Shown here in pieces: positions 49,834-62,558 of a stretch of 64,000 bases of DNA. Under the pieces are notes generated by a model. The model ran no database searches and was not told where the DNA came from. It saw nothing but the letters and a program-made list of their open reading frames with translations. Within the stretch, counting starts at the first letter, position 1. The number at the start of each line of letters is the position of its first letter. The stretch covers positions 14,362,273-14,426,272 of the forward strand of contig NC_049983.1 in the NCBI RefSeq assembly GCF_000003815.2. Direction: 5' to 3'. Made by a program: the position numbers and the translations under genes. The stretch is from Branchiostoma floridae (lineage: Eukaryota; Chordata; Leptocardii; Amphioxiformes; Branchiostomatidae).

Positions 49834-52800
49834 TTACTCATCATCAGAATCTGAAAAGTACCCTCCTGGTGACCCATAACCCTCGTCCTCCCTGACCCTT
49901 GACCTCCCGGTGCCATGTGTGTACCCTGGGGACAGCTTCCTCCTGACCCTGGGGTTGCCTGTGTGTCTGGATACCCTGGGAACAAGGATGGCGTACGCCC
50001 CCACAGCCAGCACCACAGCTAACAGTGTGGTGAGGAGAGACACGCTGGAGTCCTGTGGTTTGGCAGCATCAGTGGAAGTTTGGCTTGTGATATCTGCATA
50101 GGTAGTAAAAACAGATGTTATGTGACCATTCTATCTGTTGGGGATAGTGTGACAGTACAATGTATTTGCATTGATAGAAATGTTACAAAAGTCTACACTA
50201 TGAAGGGTTACTTAAAAGACAAATTTAAGTAATTTGTCATGCTTGGTTATGCATATAGACAAACTAGCATCTCAGTCATCTAAAATATCTATGGCTGAAT
50301 TGAATGTTTGGAGGGGGATTTTCAGTATACAGCTGACATGACAGATCTAGCTACACACTACAAGACATAGACTGACCTGGTGCCTGTGGTTTAGGGATCC
50401 TGTCCTCCAGTGGAGGCATAGACACTTCAGTAGCTGCTCTCATCTTGGCTTCATACAGCTCCTGCAGGTTATCGCTGTGATCTGTACCTGCAGCATCCTC
50501 ATCTTCCTCCACAAATACCACAGATGTGTCCACAGACATCAGCCTCCTGTGCATGAAGTCACCTCCTGTGTAGTCAGACTCATCTTCATCATCATCATCC
50601 TCTATGTAGGATTCTTCCATAGGTGTGTTTCCTCTTCCCATGGGTGTGTCCTCTTGTACATCACCATGGCAACCTCTATGGCATCTGTATGGGGGTATCA
50701 AACCATCAGAGTATTATATCTCTGGGCATAATAGTATGAAATATGTTGATTCAACGTTATGTTGTGATTGTGTAAGTGAGTCGTGTACAATATAGAAAGA
50801 CATCAAGTTTGCTTTTGAATCAAAGAAAATTCTAAAGAATATTCTCTCTGCTACATGTACTAAATCTGACATAACTTTATCCTCTAATTTAACACACTGG
50901 TTCTGAATATACACATTCGTGTCAAAGATGATATTTATGTCATATACAACACTGTACATGACACACCTTGAGCTTGTGTCCAGGGCATCACACGCCATGA
51001 TGCTGCAGTGAATGTTGACCTCCTTCACGTTTGGCACAAACTTGAAGGAATCCAGGCTGAACCGGTATCGGTCCGGGGAGGACGGCAGGAAGGTAACCGT
51101 GTCGTCAATCGGACAGCTGTGTGTAGGAATAAATGTAACGTTATATGATTTAAAATTAGGTAAACTTATCTGTCCAAGATGAATGAAGGAAAAGGAAACT
51201 AAATCTATCAAATTGTATGCATATACAAGCACAATATATTGTCCTGTAGAATCAGTGTAAACGGACACATTATTTGGCTCCCATTTAGAACACGTGAACA
51301 AGCCTTGTTGAGAACTCCACAGTAAATACTGCCAGACACGTGTGCTGTCCTTGGTGCTGAACACTTTCCGCAAAACAAATCTTGGACGCTCGTATGTGCT
51401 TTCTTTTGTCCTGAACACCTTTCGTACAGTAAAGGATGGACATTTCTCTGCACTGGCCTTGGTGCTGAACACCTTCCGCACACCACATCTTAGATTGCTG
51501 TGTACGCTGTCCTTGGTGCTGAACACCTTCCGCACACCACATTTTAGATTGCTGTGTACGCTGTCCTTGGTGCTGAACACCTTCCGCACACCACATCTTA
51601 GATTCCTGTGTACGCTGGCCTTGGTGCTGAACACCTTCCGCACACAAAATCTCGGACAGCTGTTTGTGTGGCGTGTTCCGTGCAGTAAAAGTTGGCACCC
51701 ATATGTAAATTAGGGATTACGTCAGACGTACCCGTCCTCCAGAATGGTGTACCTCCCATTGCTTCCCTCTCCCAGCCCCATGGGCGTGGCCCAGCAGCTC
51801 TCCGTAAACACCATCAGGTCAGGGTCACTGAACTCTGGCGCAAAGGAGGCTTGGAGGTACAGGGGCGCCCCTAGCGGCACGAATATCCTGCAACGGATAG
51901 AAGAGTTTATACGACGGTATTAGTTTGCGTGCGAGACGTTTTTCTATTACATTGGCTCCGTCGTCACAATTTGTCTCCAAGAAATAAACTATGTAATCTT
52001 CTATTGTTCTAGCATTGACCGAAAAGATCGAAACCTACTTGTTAGAATTCTCCTTGTAGAAGTCAGGGTTGTCGAATATCTCCAGCTGGAAGCCAATACT
52101 ACTCAAACCGTGCTTCAGGAGGTCAGCTTCTCCCTCGTACACACCGAAGTCTGCTGTCTGAACCTATGGTTAGCAATGATTCAACGTTGAATATTCTATA
52201 ACAAATCTTCAATCTTGCGACGCTTTGATCAGTCAGTAATTTTTTATTTGAATCCACCTCTGTAAACCACAGCAAAGGAAACAAAGAAAAGCTCTACAAC
52301 GACAGGGCTATTCGTCAGCATTTCAATCCGTCCCAGTTCAGAGTTATTGTATTTTGAAACTCACGGAAATCAAAAGTTGTGACAAAGATTCCATCAACAT
52401 TCCGGTAGGCTTTTCTCTTCCGTTACGTACTCATGTCGAGGTTGGGATGTAGTGCTTCGAAAATCATACTTAAAGGCCTCAACTTTCAGAGCGGTTATCA
52501 GGGCCCTTCAATTTCATATGTGATATTTCACACAACTTCAGTCGTGATAGTCAAATGTAGGTCCTATGGCATCTTTACTGAACAAACATTATCGGAGAGG
52601 GGTGCGTATTCTACAGGGCGCACGGCAAACTTCAGGGGCTTTGCGGGGGTTGATCTTGAAAATGAAACGGCACGATCTTACAATTTAGAAGTGAAACGGA
52701 AATGGACACTCGAGTATCAAAGTCAAATGGCCCCCGTTGTGTCAGCAGTATGCAGGATATAGGAACAATGTCGGATTTATAATGTACGCCTTCTTAGAAT

Positions 52801-55800
52801 ACTGGTCTATGTATTTCCTTGACAGCAAGCGGTATGAACCCGCCACCCAGTCAAAGGGTTGGGAGCATGCCAAATCACCCTGACGTGACGCTGAAGAACA
52901 AGTTGGGGTAGCTGTGGTTGACAAATGTACGCTGCTTTCGAAATTATTCCTAACAAGCTATATTCACTTCAAATCACCCGATTGAAGGTCTCGTATCAGC
53001 CATACGATAATTCACATCATTCACCCGGACTCCAAGAACTATTCATATAAGTCACTAATGGAGATCCGAATCAAATCAAACCAAATCAATAAACCAAACC
53101 ATATGTAGGCTACACAGTAAGATGTGCCCTTCCTTACTTAAAGGTCAGTAATGTTCGTAACGGCAAAGACTCTGAGCGAGAGCAGGAAGAGGAACCTCAG
53201 AGCAGTGTTCTGAGAAGGAAATAACCCTTCTGGCAGATCATTGGCTTCTCTCCAGACTGCATTACGTCATACGTCAGACATGTCTTTATAGACCAAAATA
53301 CGCCTACAACTTTGAATGAGAATGAGAGAGTCAAATGTCTTCGAAAAGTTAAAATCATAGCATCTTCCAATGCTGATGATGGTTCAAGTATACGCCACAC
53401 TTCAAGTGGGGCCCTGAAAAAGCTAGTAGTGGACTTCCACCCGAAAGTCTGTGTAAAGATTAAAGACATTCATACAAATCATACTTTTTTGTTCACTGAC
53501 CAACTTAAGTTTTCTTCCAAATGTCACTCCTGGGGCCGCATGAAAACAATGGGGAATGAGAGGGCGGGGCATAACTTTTTAGATATATATATATATGTCT
53601 CGCTAAGGAACGAGCTGCAGAATTCTTTAGCTACTTCTTCACGCAGCACTCCTGTATCTGACGATGATGTTGAAGTTTTCGATCCTCGTGGCTTGCCTGC
53701 TGGTGGCCAGTTTGTACCGTGAAGTACAGAGTGATGACAGCAGTGAGAGCAGCGAAGAGAGTAAGTACGATCATTAGTATTCCGTTGTGAAGTTTTTTTT
53801 CACCGTCTAGTCTCAGTTTGGGTGCACCACAAAGTTTCCCCGTGTCATGATGATTCTTGGCAAACCGTCCTTGGCATAGCTCGTGCCAAGTCGAGTATGA
53901 CAGTTGCTAGGCGATCGATGATTACTATAATGTCCAATCCGATCAACATTCCCCGATCTACGAAGACATACGAGGGTCGTTCGATAAAGATTTCCCTGGA
54001 ATTGCGCATGCATAACAATACATATGTCTCTAGGTCACGTACCTATATTCATTTAACTTCATAACATTTGACAGTCTCGCTTTTATAACTGCTAGAGTTG
54101 AGTGAGGAGTAGTAGTTGCGCCCGCGGTGCCGCGGTAGTCAGGGTCCAGGCTACACAGTTTCATTGTAGGGAAATTGCCTACCGCCTAAGCGGAACGAAA
54201 CTTGGCATACGTATTGGGTATCAAAAAGAGTGTAAAGTGTGCCAAGTTTCGTTCATCTCTATCCGTGGGAAATTGACCAGCAAAAACCCTCAGCCTTTCT
54301 GTATGTCTCAACAACAGCTCATTGTTACTATACATAGACTAACATTAGTTCTAACCTGTCTGGTCCTAGCTGCCACAACTGAATCAAAGTCATACATCAT
54401 AACCTGAAGCCCCGGACAATGGCCCTCACCATACAAGGCACGGAGTAGCACAGCGTTTTATCAAGGTGTTAAATGTTGAGACGATATTTTGATCCTTACA
54501 AAGACTATAAAGGATTCGAACGTCTACATGTAACGTTTACATGTTTTACAGGTCCAAGTTCACGGTAAACGTTTTGTACACAAGCTAATTTTACACCGTC
54601 ACGTTCCCTTCTGTGGTAGGTACCATCCCAGCAAACGTTACCATGAAGATAGAGAACAGCCTGGACTCCAGCTGGCCGTCTGCTGAGTACGTCGTTTCAG
54701 TTCCTGTGGGGACCTCAGTCTACGAAATGATGGTGGCGGCCAAAGAACAGTTCGATGACTTCACGTAGGCACCTTTACACACATACACAGCCGTAAGGCT
54801 AACGTCACATTTCCACACTGAACGGGACCCGGTCGGACTGTTTGTAGAAACGAAAAATGGATATGTGTATGTCGAAATATACACAAATAATGTCCACGAC
54901 TTTTCTCTTTACGTCTTGTGTAGTTTGGTGGTCTTTTAAATCATGCTTTTCGTTTCCGAAAGCTGCCCGGTCGGGCCCCAGTTTGGAAATGTCACTAAAG
55001 CGTAGCTCTTTCCACTGACAACTTGTTTTCAATTGAGAAATTTATTATCAGCCATGGCAGACTTAAAGATGAAAGACTTCTTTAAACAGTTTCCTGCACA
55101 AATGTGAGGAATTTAGCTTTGAGGTCAAATTCAAGGAGGATACTTGAAGCTCAGAGCTCGCAACTGTAACTACACGTACTTGTGTGATTTTCAGATTCGA
55201 GGCCACCTACTTCCGTCAGTACGGCGGACACTTCATCGACTCCATCAATGACCTCGCCGGTAGCTCCGCCGACCAGACCTTCTGGCGTTTTGAGAACGGT
55301 TACGGTGTGGCTTTCGACCGCGGTAAGGAAACAGTACCGATTATTACCGCATGTGCATGTTTAGAGCGTTGGTTGGGAATTTTGTGGGAGATCATATCAA
55401 ATTTCTCCTGAATTTTTACTTTCGAAGTACGTAGCGTTATTGTCTACTCATAGACTTCAACTGTTTTGTAGGTGTGGACTTGATCTTGGTGCACGCCAAC
55501 GATGACGTCATTGTCTTCAGCTTCGCCTCCTGGGCTTAAGGGCATCAGTAGTAGTTGTCGCCAATATTGGCCAATCAATATCATGGTCAACGTGCTACCT
55601 AAACATGCAGAGGTACCATGTAGAAAACGTTTTCCGCAGTTTAAATCTGAAGTATACGTACCACTTTGCCTTTCATCGGGACCACTGCTAGTATCATTCC
55701 ATATTGCTAAGATATTGTGTTGGCTTTGTATGCGTCAATATGAACCTGTTTACCTATTTCTGAAACGTTTAGTTGATTTGAACTTTTATATTCTTAGTAC

Positions 55801-58800
55801 ATGATATAGTCCTACTGCAAAAATTCGTATAAAGGATTAGAAGTTTTGGACGTGCTCTCGATGGAAAATTAGACTTCGACTTCTAGATAAAGATATCGAC
55901 GTGTTCGACAGTATCTTTTTTACTTGCTTAAAATAAACCGGGGCATGGCCAACTACCAACTGTATTCTTTTTCTTTTAACATCGCTATTCTTCACTGACC
56001 AACCCCCCGTACACACATATTAAAATTTGGCGAAGGAAAAGGGCCACACAAAACAATAACTATTGGACCAGGCGATTTCTAGCCGCGTACATGGAAGAAT
56101 CGTCCTATCTAGAAGACAAGACAGTGTCTGTTCCATACCTGACTCATGTTGTAGTAGCACTCCACACGGATATTCACGGTCCAGTCGGGAGTTCTGGTGA
56201 TCTGAAGGGGTCCTGGGGACGCAAAGAAAAATTCAGATCGATGGTAAAGTTGTGATTTTACGTATTTAAGCCGGGTTCACACGTCCGTATACATTCAATT
56301 CCGTAGGAGGTCCGTATGGAATTCTTAGCCTCTAGCATGCAAGCTCCACATATCACTGGAAAATATAGTAGAAATTGGAGAAATATAGAGACATAACATT
56401 CCAGAGGAGTTAGCTGCCACGTCCGAGGAGTGTGGTTTGCGACCAGCTAACTCTGCTGGCATATTATGTGGCTATATTTGTCCGATTTCTGTTATTTTGT
56501 GACCTGTGGAGCCTGGTAGAGTTCCACACGGACCTCAAACGGACTTGAATAAGTTATCATTTCAAAATCCAACTCTGTCACCTGCGTTATCGAGTCTCCC
56601 TGGGTCTGTTGTTGAGTAGGCCTGCAGTTCGTTGCTGTACTTGACGTGCTCGGCAGATCGGATCTCCTTACGTGTGCCGCACTCGTCATGACGCGTCTGT
56701 AGGAGGAAGTGGTGCACGTCCCGGACAGCCCGACAGGAGGCGTCTCGGAATTCAAAGTTGTAGTTTTCTGGAAGTCGTAAATTGTCTTAATATTCTTAAA
56801 GTGCGACAAAGTATCTATATGGTTTGCGTAGTCTTTCCAGGCATTTTGTTATAATTATGAATTGATAAGTGTTGCTGCTCTGCTACACACACAAATTCCA
56901 CAAATTTGTATAGAAACTAAGATAAATATTGTTCATGGCGTTTTGTTATAATCATGAATCAAAAGCCAAGCTGCTCTGTGGTAACTAGAATTATACTTTT
57001 ATTTCTTTTCTTAACGTTACCTAGTACGAAACAGCGTCCACACACACCTAACGTCGCCTGCCCCGTGGCGGGTTAAGGATTATATATAACTTTAAAATGA
57101 CACAAGACTGACCTGTGAGAGGAGATAGCATGATAACCACGTCCATGGTGTTCCTCTTGCACTGCACCGACACCATATCTGGGGAAACAACAAACAGTAC
57201 AAATACATCAGCAGCACAGGCATGACCGGAGGCGTTGACCAACAGTGACATGAAAAATAGCAGCTAGCACGCCTTGTGAGGGTTTTTACTTACTGGATAA
57301 CTCCTGGACAAACCGGTCTTTCTGTGCCTCCACATTCTCTGTCAGCGTCTGTGAGGTGAACAGGATAAAACGAAAGGTCAGTGATTTTTTTCTAAACGCA
57401 CGCACGCGCCCACATAAACACTATGTGACACGCACACACGCACGTACGGAGAGAGAGAGGTGGAGGGAGAGCGAGATATTGGCCTTTTGATACCATCGTC
57501 ACTACATTTATGTACCATAAGAAAATCTGATTTTTGAGTGTTAGAAACATTTCAGTGTGGCCAAAGTCCGCAATTCATAGTCAAACATTACTTAAATCAG
57601 TGTATGGTCATGAAGGAGGTCAGTGAGTGGGTGAACACGAACCCACATATTTAACTTCCGCGCTAATGGAAAAGAAATCATCCACATGAATAATAGATTG
57701 GACGTAAGTAGCGCCATGTCCTTGTTTCATCGAATGACTGACAGGTGATTTAACGCCAGAGCAATTAACCCAGAAAAGAGACTACAAAGAAATTACAGGA
57801 TAGTCACCTGTATTCTCTTTGTTTGGTGACCTAGATTAAGCGTCCCCCACGCACATATAGAAAGTGAAAGGTGCACATATTGGCCAGCTATATACAAATA
57901 TGTGCCTAGATTAAGTCATTGCACCTGAGTCTGTTTATGAAATACCAACATAACGTTACCGATTTGGTCGTAAATAAGAAATTTCCGGAGCATTTATCAT
58001 GAAATAGAGGTTGTGATTCAGCCCTCTCGTTCATGTAATACACCAGCGACACTAAACTGTGGTAATGAATAGATGTACAAAGTGAATTGCAGCCACAGAT
58101 TTTTAAAACAATGTTTGTGGCTTCTAATTGCATGCGCTTTTTACTCTGCAGTAAATGCCCTGTTACCGTGGACGATAGAGTGGTCCTGCAGTGGGCAGTC
58201 ACTGCTGGTTGCCACTGCCCAGGGCGAATTTAAGCCCTTTTGTATGCACCACGAGATGCTGGTCAATTTCTCCCAGATGTGATCGACATTAACATTCATC
58301 GATGGTCGCCTACGTTTATGACGATAGTGACCTCTGCACCTGATTATATAGTGGTACGGGGTTTCCTTCCATCCATACGAGCCCATAGTGATCATGACAT
58401 GGCTCTAATTGGAGGGCAGGATCGCTTTCATGGTTAACAAAAATGATCTTTCGCAGGAACTACAACTGAGAAGTCTGTTTTCGGTAGCTTTAAAACGTCA
58501 TGATCACACTGTGCATCACCGGATGCAGGTCCGACATTTTGCTTCTGCTCCAGACTGATATCTTCCTACCACAAACACAAGACAAATCTTCATTTCAAGC
58601 ATATACAAATATGCCCAGCACGCAGGGACAAACAAACAGCTGACAAAGGACAGGGCCCTTAACGTAAACAGGTACCTGTGGCGTCCCTCTCACCTGAACC
58701 AGCGGCGTTCCCACGTCGACATGTCCATCCAAAACGTCAATCCTTCCCTCCACAAACACTGCAAGCGTCCCAGCCAGCAAGAACGCCGTCCATGGCGTGT

Positions 58801-58807
58801 TGTCCAT
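49834..58807 (-). CDS. Zona pellucida (ZP) domain type I membrane protein
   Basis: Ten exons in phase: 58694-58807, 57294-57348, 57113-57178, 56582-56767, 56139-56212, 52039-52157, 51732-51887, 50967-51116, 50377-50684, 49834-50093; 495 aa. Residues 1-21 are a signal peptide (MDNTPWTAFLLAGTLAVFVE). ZP-N spans about 55-160 with four cysteines (VQCKRN, ASCRAV, DECGTR, VECYY). ZP-C spans about 166-315 with SCWATP, GCPIDD, RYRFSLDSFKFV, IHCSIMACDA and RCHRGCHG. An acidic juxtamembrane stretch follows, then a transmembrane helix (about 428-447) and a cytosolic basic and acidic tail ending SDSDDE. ZP modules polymerise into extracellular matrices or filaments; the specific role here is unknown. There are no EGF, CUB or similar domains before the ZP module, so it is a minimal ZP protein. 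Intron 5 (52158-56138) contains the antisense DUF4430 gene C, and intron 7 a 54-bp minisatellite. Confidence 0.87.
51342..51660. repeat. 54-bp minisatellite in ZP intron 7, six copies
   Basis: The motif CCTTGGTGCTGAACACCTTC recurs at 51349, 51403 (variant), 51457, 51511, 51565 and 51619, a 54-bp period. Because 54 is a multiple of three, frames stay open through it on both strands. On the minus strand an 18-residue unit (VRKVFSTKDSVHSNLRC-like) repeats in the same frame as the downstream ZP exon. Confidence 0.92.
53581..53597 (+). promoter_or_regulatory. TATA-like element upstream of DUF4430 copy C
   Basis: The run AGATATATATATATATG lies about 70 bp before the first ATG of copy C. At the same position copies A and B have GATACATATA- and GATACATATG-like sequences, so a TATA-type core promoter is plausible. 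No transcription start evidence is available. Confidence 0.45.
53664..55539 (+). CDS. Secreted DUF4430 (transcobalamin C-terminal-like) protein, copy C, nested in ZP intron
   Basis: Exons 53664-53760, 54620-54764, 55195-55322 and 55472-55539 (TAA) join in phase to 145 aa. The signal peptide is identical to copy B (MMLKFSILVACLLVASLYRE). The acidic Ser linker is much shorter (DDSSESSEE). The domain reads TIPANVTMKIENSLDSSW, VSVPVGTSVYEMMVAAKEQF, FEATYFRQYGGHFIDSINDL, DQTFWRFENGYGVAFDRG and VDLILVHANDDVIVFSFASW. The C-terminus ends at WA*, without the TGHP of copy B. The whole gene lies inside intron 5 of the ZP gene on the opposite strand. The ligand is unknown. An AATAAA lies near 55930. Confidence 0.78.
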
Positions 58808-61800
58808 CTTTGCGTTGGAAGCAGGTGTATTTTGCACCTGAACGCCAGTGGAGTAACCTGATCCCGTCACAGAAATAGCTGCTGTTGTGCGTAGTAAATG
58901 AAGCCAGGGGACGCTTCTAGTCTGCGGCTCTCTGATTGGCTGACGTAATGAGGTTAGGGCTTCCTTTGTTGGCCGGGGATTGGGGAGACCGTACTTACAA
59001 CTTTGTACAAAAACAGCTCTTAGTATTATATAAAAGTAACACAGAATGTCTTATTCTGACATAGTGCTGACCAAGGACGAACATGTGTTAGCTAGAATAA
59101 TCTGTTTCTGTTTCCAATTTTGTGAACGCTCACTACCATGGCCATATAATCTCTGAACGCTGAATAAAATTTAGCGGAACACGCTATTCGAAGTAAATAA
59201 TTGTATGCTCGTTTTATAAATGGTAGATCCTTTCACTAACCGATTCATTTTTGTTACGAACATGTAGTTGGGTGGGAAAAACCTCTTCTCAAGCTGCTGC
59301 TAATTAGTTGTTACGTTACATGAAATAGTGCAACTTGGTAGTACAATATATTACTTTTGCCATCTTCCTGTGCAACATGTTGAAAGAATTTCAAAACAGT
59401 TTGTATTTCAGCAGTCCGACGCACACGATTGTTCTTTTTAATATGTCTTACCTTGCGCCCTCTGTAAGTTTGGCCCAGAAAAGGGTTGACCCAGGTATTT
59501 TATCTGTCTTTTATCATGTATTCGTATGTCTGCCTACGACTCAATAAAGATGATTCTGCTCTCTTGCATGACTCAGCATGAGAACAATACATCTCTTTGT
59601 CACTAGAACTGAGAAATTCACATCGGTTATTGCTCATCAGATTACTATTACATGTTCTTGACGGGATCACAATGTTCCCAATCTGTATATCGGCGTGTTT
59701 CAACAGACCACTCTCAACAGCGCCACCTAGCGTGCAATGGCTGTGTTGAAAGACCACAGAGTCACATTATACTTGATTATATAGGACAAAACAGGCTATA
59801 CTTCGACGTGACGATGTTGATGTCATGTCAAGAGCAATGAATACAGAGAAAGGAAACCACTTCCACTGGGTCAAGTTTTCTTCTGCAAGTTCCAAACAAA
59901 TGTGGGGATATGGTTTCTCGTGTTTAAAGCTTCTCAATTCCAAGGCAAAACAGGAAATAAATTCATTTGTGTCTACATCAGGTATGGAAAAACTCAACTA
60001 TCAAGAACTTCAAGATATGGTACTTTATCTTCAAAAATTAGATTTTATTGTTTTCATCAGTGTTGTACACAGCCTTGTGATGTGGGGTTAGTAAAGCAGT
60101 ATTGTCCATCACATCTGAAATTCCACATTTGTGCTTATTTCTTCTCCTCATTAAACATTGACACAACAACAAAAACATTACTAAGTTAACACACACTTTT
60201 ATAGTGCATAAAGAAAGCTCACAAGTTACCGCAACCAATACTACCAGTTATACTCTCTAATTATACATGTTTTACTGATGCATTGAAAAATCTAGTCCAA
60301 GTTTTATCCAAGAATGATGCGGGGTAACCATTTCTGCTGCTAGCCAGCCTTTAACACTGTTTCATTTCTAACAGTTGTATGGAATTCAAGCCCACAGAAT
60401 TCTCTGATTAATGCAACAGTACATGTAACAAAGATAGTTACAGAATAACCTATTTGTAAGTAGTAGACTCTAGGATACTAGTATACATGGTGTGAATGTG
60501 TAGATACAAGACTTTGGTTCGAATAGTAGCAAAGATCCTTCAGTGTTTAAAATACCACATGTACACACATCTGCCTGGAGCTGAACAGTGAATGCAAACT
60601 GTACTATCAGGTTTCCTGTACTAAAAGGGAAATAACACCAACTTCTGTTACAAAATGGAGGCTGATAACTCAAACACTGAACACTACATGAGTGCAATAT
60701 AATATAGAGGATGTTGAACAGTAAGATTTCACCTTTTGTAAGTCATACAAATATTTCATTTCATACCTCTGGGAGTACATTCATAAATACTGATATTTGA
60801 GGTTTGTCAACAGCAAGGCTGCAATTTCTTTCCTTGGAGGAACAAAAAGTGGTTGGATTACAAAAAACAGAACACCAAATATCTAAAACATTAAACATTC
60901 TTTGATAAATGTCAACATCAGATTGAGCGGCCCGTGGCTATATCTATTATTCTGAACAACAAACCTACATGTACATGTATGATACACTGTCTTCATCACT
61001 TGGAGATGAAGTTAACAATTTGGTACGACATACAAACATGTATCAGCATGTCTGTGATTGCTACTCATTGTGCAGAAGCAGATTAGGTAACTATACAGTG
61101 ATTGTATAAACCAGCAAGAAGAGAGTTGTTCAGGTCATGCATGTACATTTACATTTTCTCCTTTGTATCCTGCTAGCTAACTTCTTTACAACGCATAAAA
61201 GGCTATGACTTTGCACATGTTAACTGTCATACACAGTGTTGGTACTAGGTTTCTAATGGGACTGTAGGAGACACTAAGAGGTCATTTTTCTTTCCAGTAG
61301 CCTGTACAAAATACACATGTACACGTACATGATGTACTACATTGAGTACTATATATAGCGTACTATATAGCATACTCATTATACAAAACTGATGAGGAAG
61401 ACGAGTACCACACTAGACCTGAACATCTCTCCATAAAAAGGCAGCAGAAGCTTTTGTGTAGAACAGTCAAGGCATTTGCCATAGCAGCAGTGTTAGTAAG
61501 AGGCTCTTTCTGGAGTTATACATAGATACTCTGAAGTCTGTACAAGGGTGTGGTTGATGGAGAACGCAGCCCTCCCTTCATATAAAACACAGTCATGTAC
61601 GTCTGCATTGTCTTTCCTAAGCCTACTCACAAAAAATGTTTTGCACAACAGACGAAGCTATCGCAAATCACAACTGTGTGCTAACTAGTTATTCTCCACT
61701 ATTATGTAAACTGTGTTCTACTAGCTTTCAACATAATGTTTTATGAACTGAGCATCTACCAAGCAAAAAATACACATAACTTGCAGTTGAAATATTGACT

Positions 61801-62558
61801 AAGCCTGTAATTGTTAAATTAAGAAGAACCTAAGTACATGCAATGTGTACTGTTACATGGACAAAAAACTTTCAGATCAGATCATTATGATTTTAACAAG
61901 AAACCATCCATGGTTAGCTATGCCACATAAAAGCTAAACTGACCTAAAAGAAAGTCGCAAGAAACAAAAACAACTTCAATCAAGTTAACCTAACAAGAAG
62001 CCAAATTGTCAAGTTTGCTTGGCAAAAAGTAAGAAGCTGAAAAATTTCCACAAGACCAACATAATTCGACATCTTTGTTTTGTACATGCAATTCTGCATG
62101 TATTTGCTGCATCATTACATTACATTACAATACATTGTACACTGTACAATGCAACACCTTCCCTCACTTATTAGCTCATTACTTATTGTTATATACAACT
62201 TCTCAATGTTAATTATTAACATGGTCATTTATTTTTCACATAACAACGTTTAATACTTTATACAATATCTGGTTAGACAAAACGAAACAGTACAGATTCT
62301 TATTTTTAGGAGTAAACTATGCTATGATTATCATTCAACAAAACATGAGAAAATGTAAGAATTACATGTGTATCTAACTGTTTTGTACTAAAAAAACACA
62401 CTGTACTTGAATAACAGATGTATTTGAATTAATGTATTTGAATGAAGCATACTTCAAAACAGCATTATAGACATGGGTAAAAAATCTGTTCCACACACAG
62501 AAGTGATCTAATTTCTTACAATAACTATCCTCCAAACACGTGGTACACCCAGGCACCC
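58808..62558. other. Gene-poor region: ZP upstream and probable srGAP 3' UTR
   Basis: About 3.7 kb. The first few hundred bases should hold the ZP promoter. The rest, especially 60.2-62.5 kb, is AT-rich with TTTATT (minus-strand AATAAA) near 62230 and others, fitting a long srGAP 3' UTR. I see no supported gene or clear transposon. Confidence 0.5.

Noticed and set aside
51342-51713. 123-codon plus-strand repeat protein
   Set aside because: Produced by the 54-bp minisatellite, whose period keeps all frames open. It lacks a promoter, signal or similarity.
58040-58440. Possible exon near ATGTTTGTGGCTTC (58110)
   Set aside because: Several short frames on both strands with plausible splice-like sites, but no recognisable protein. 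It lies in ZP intron 1, and the intact ZP frame needs no extra exon here.
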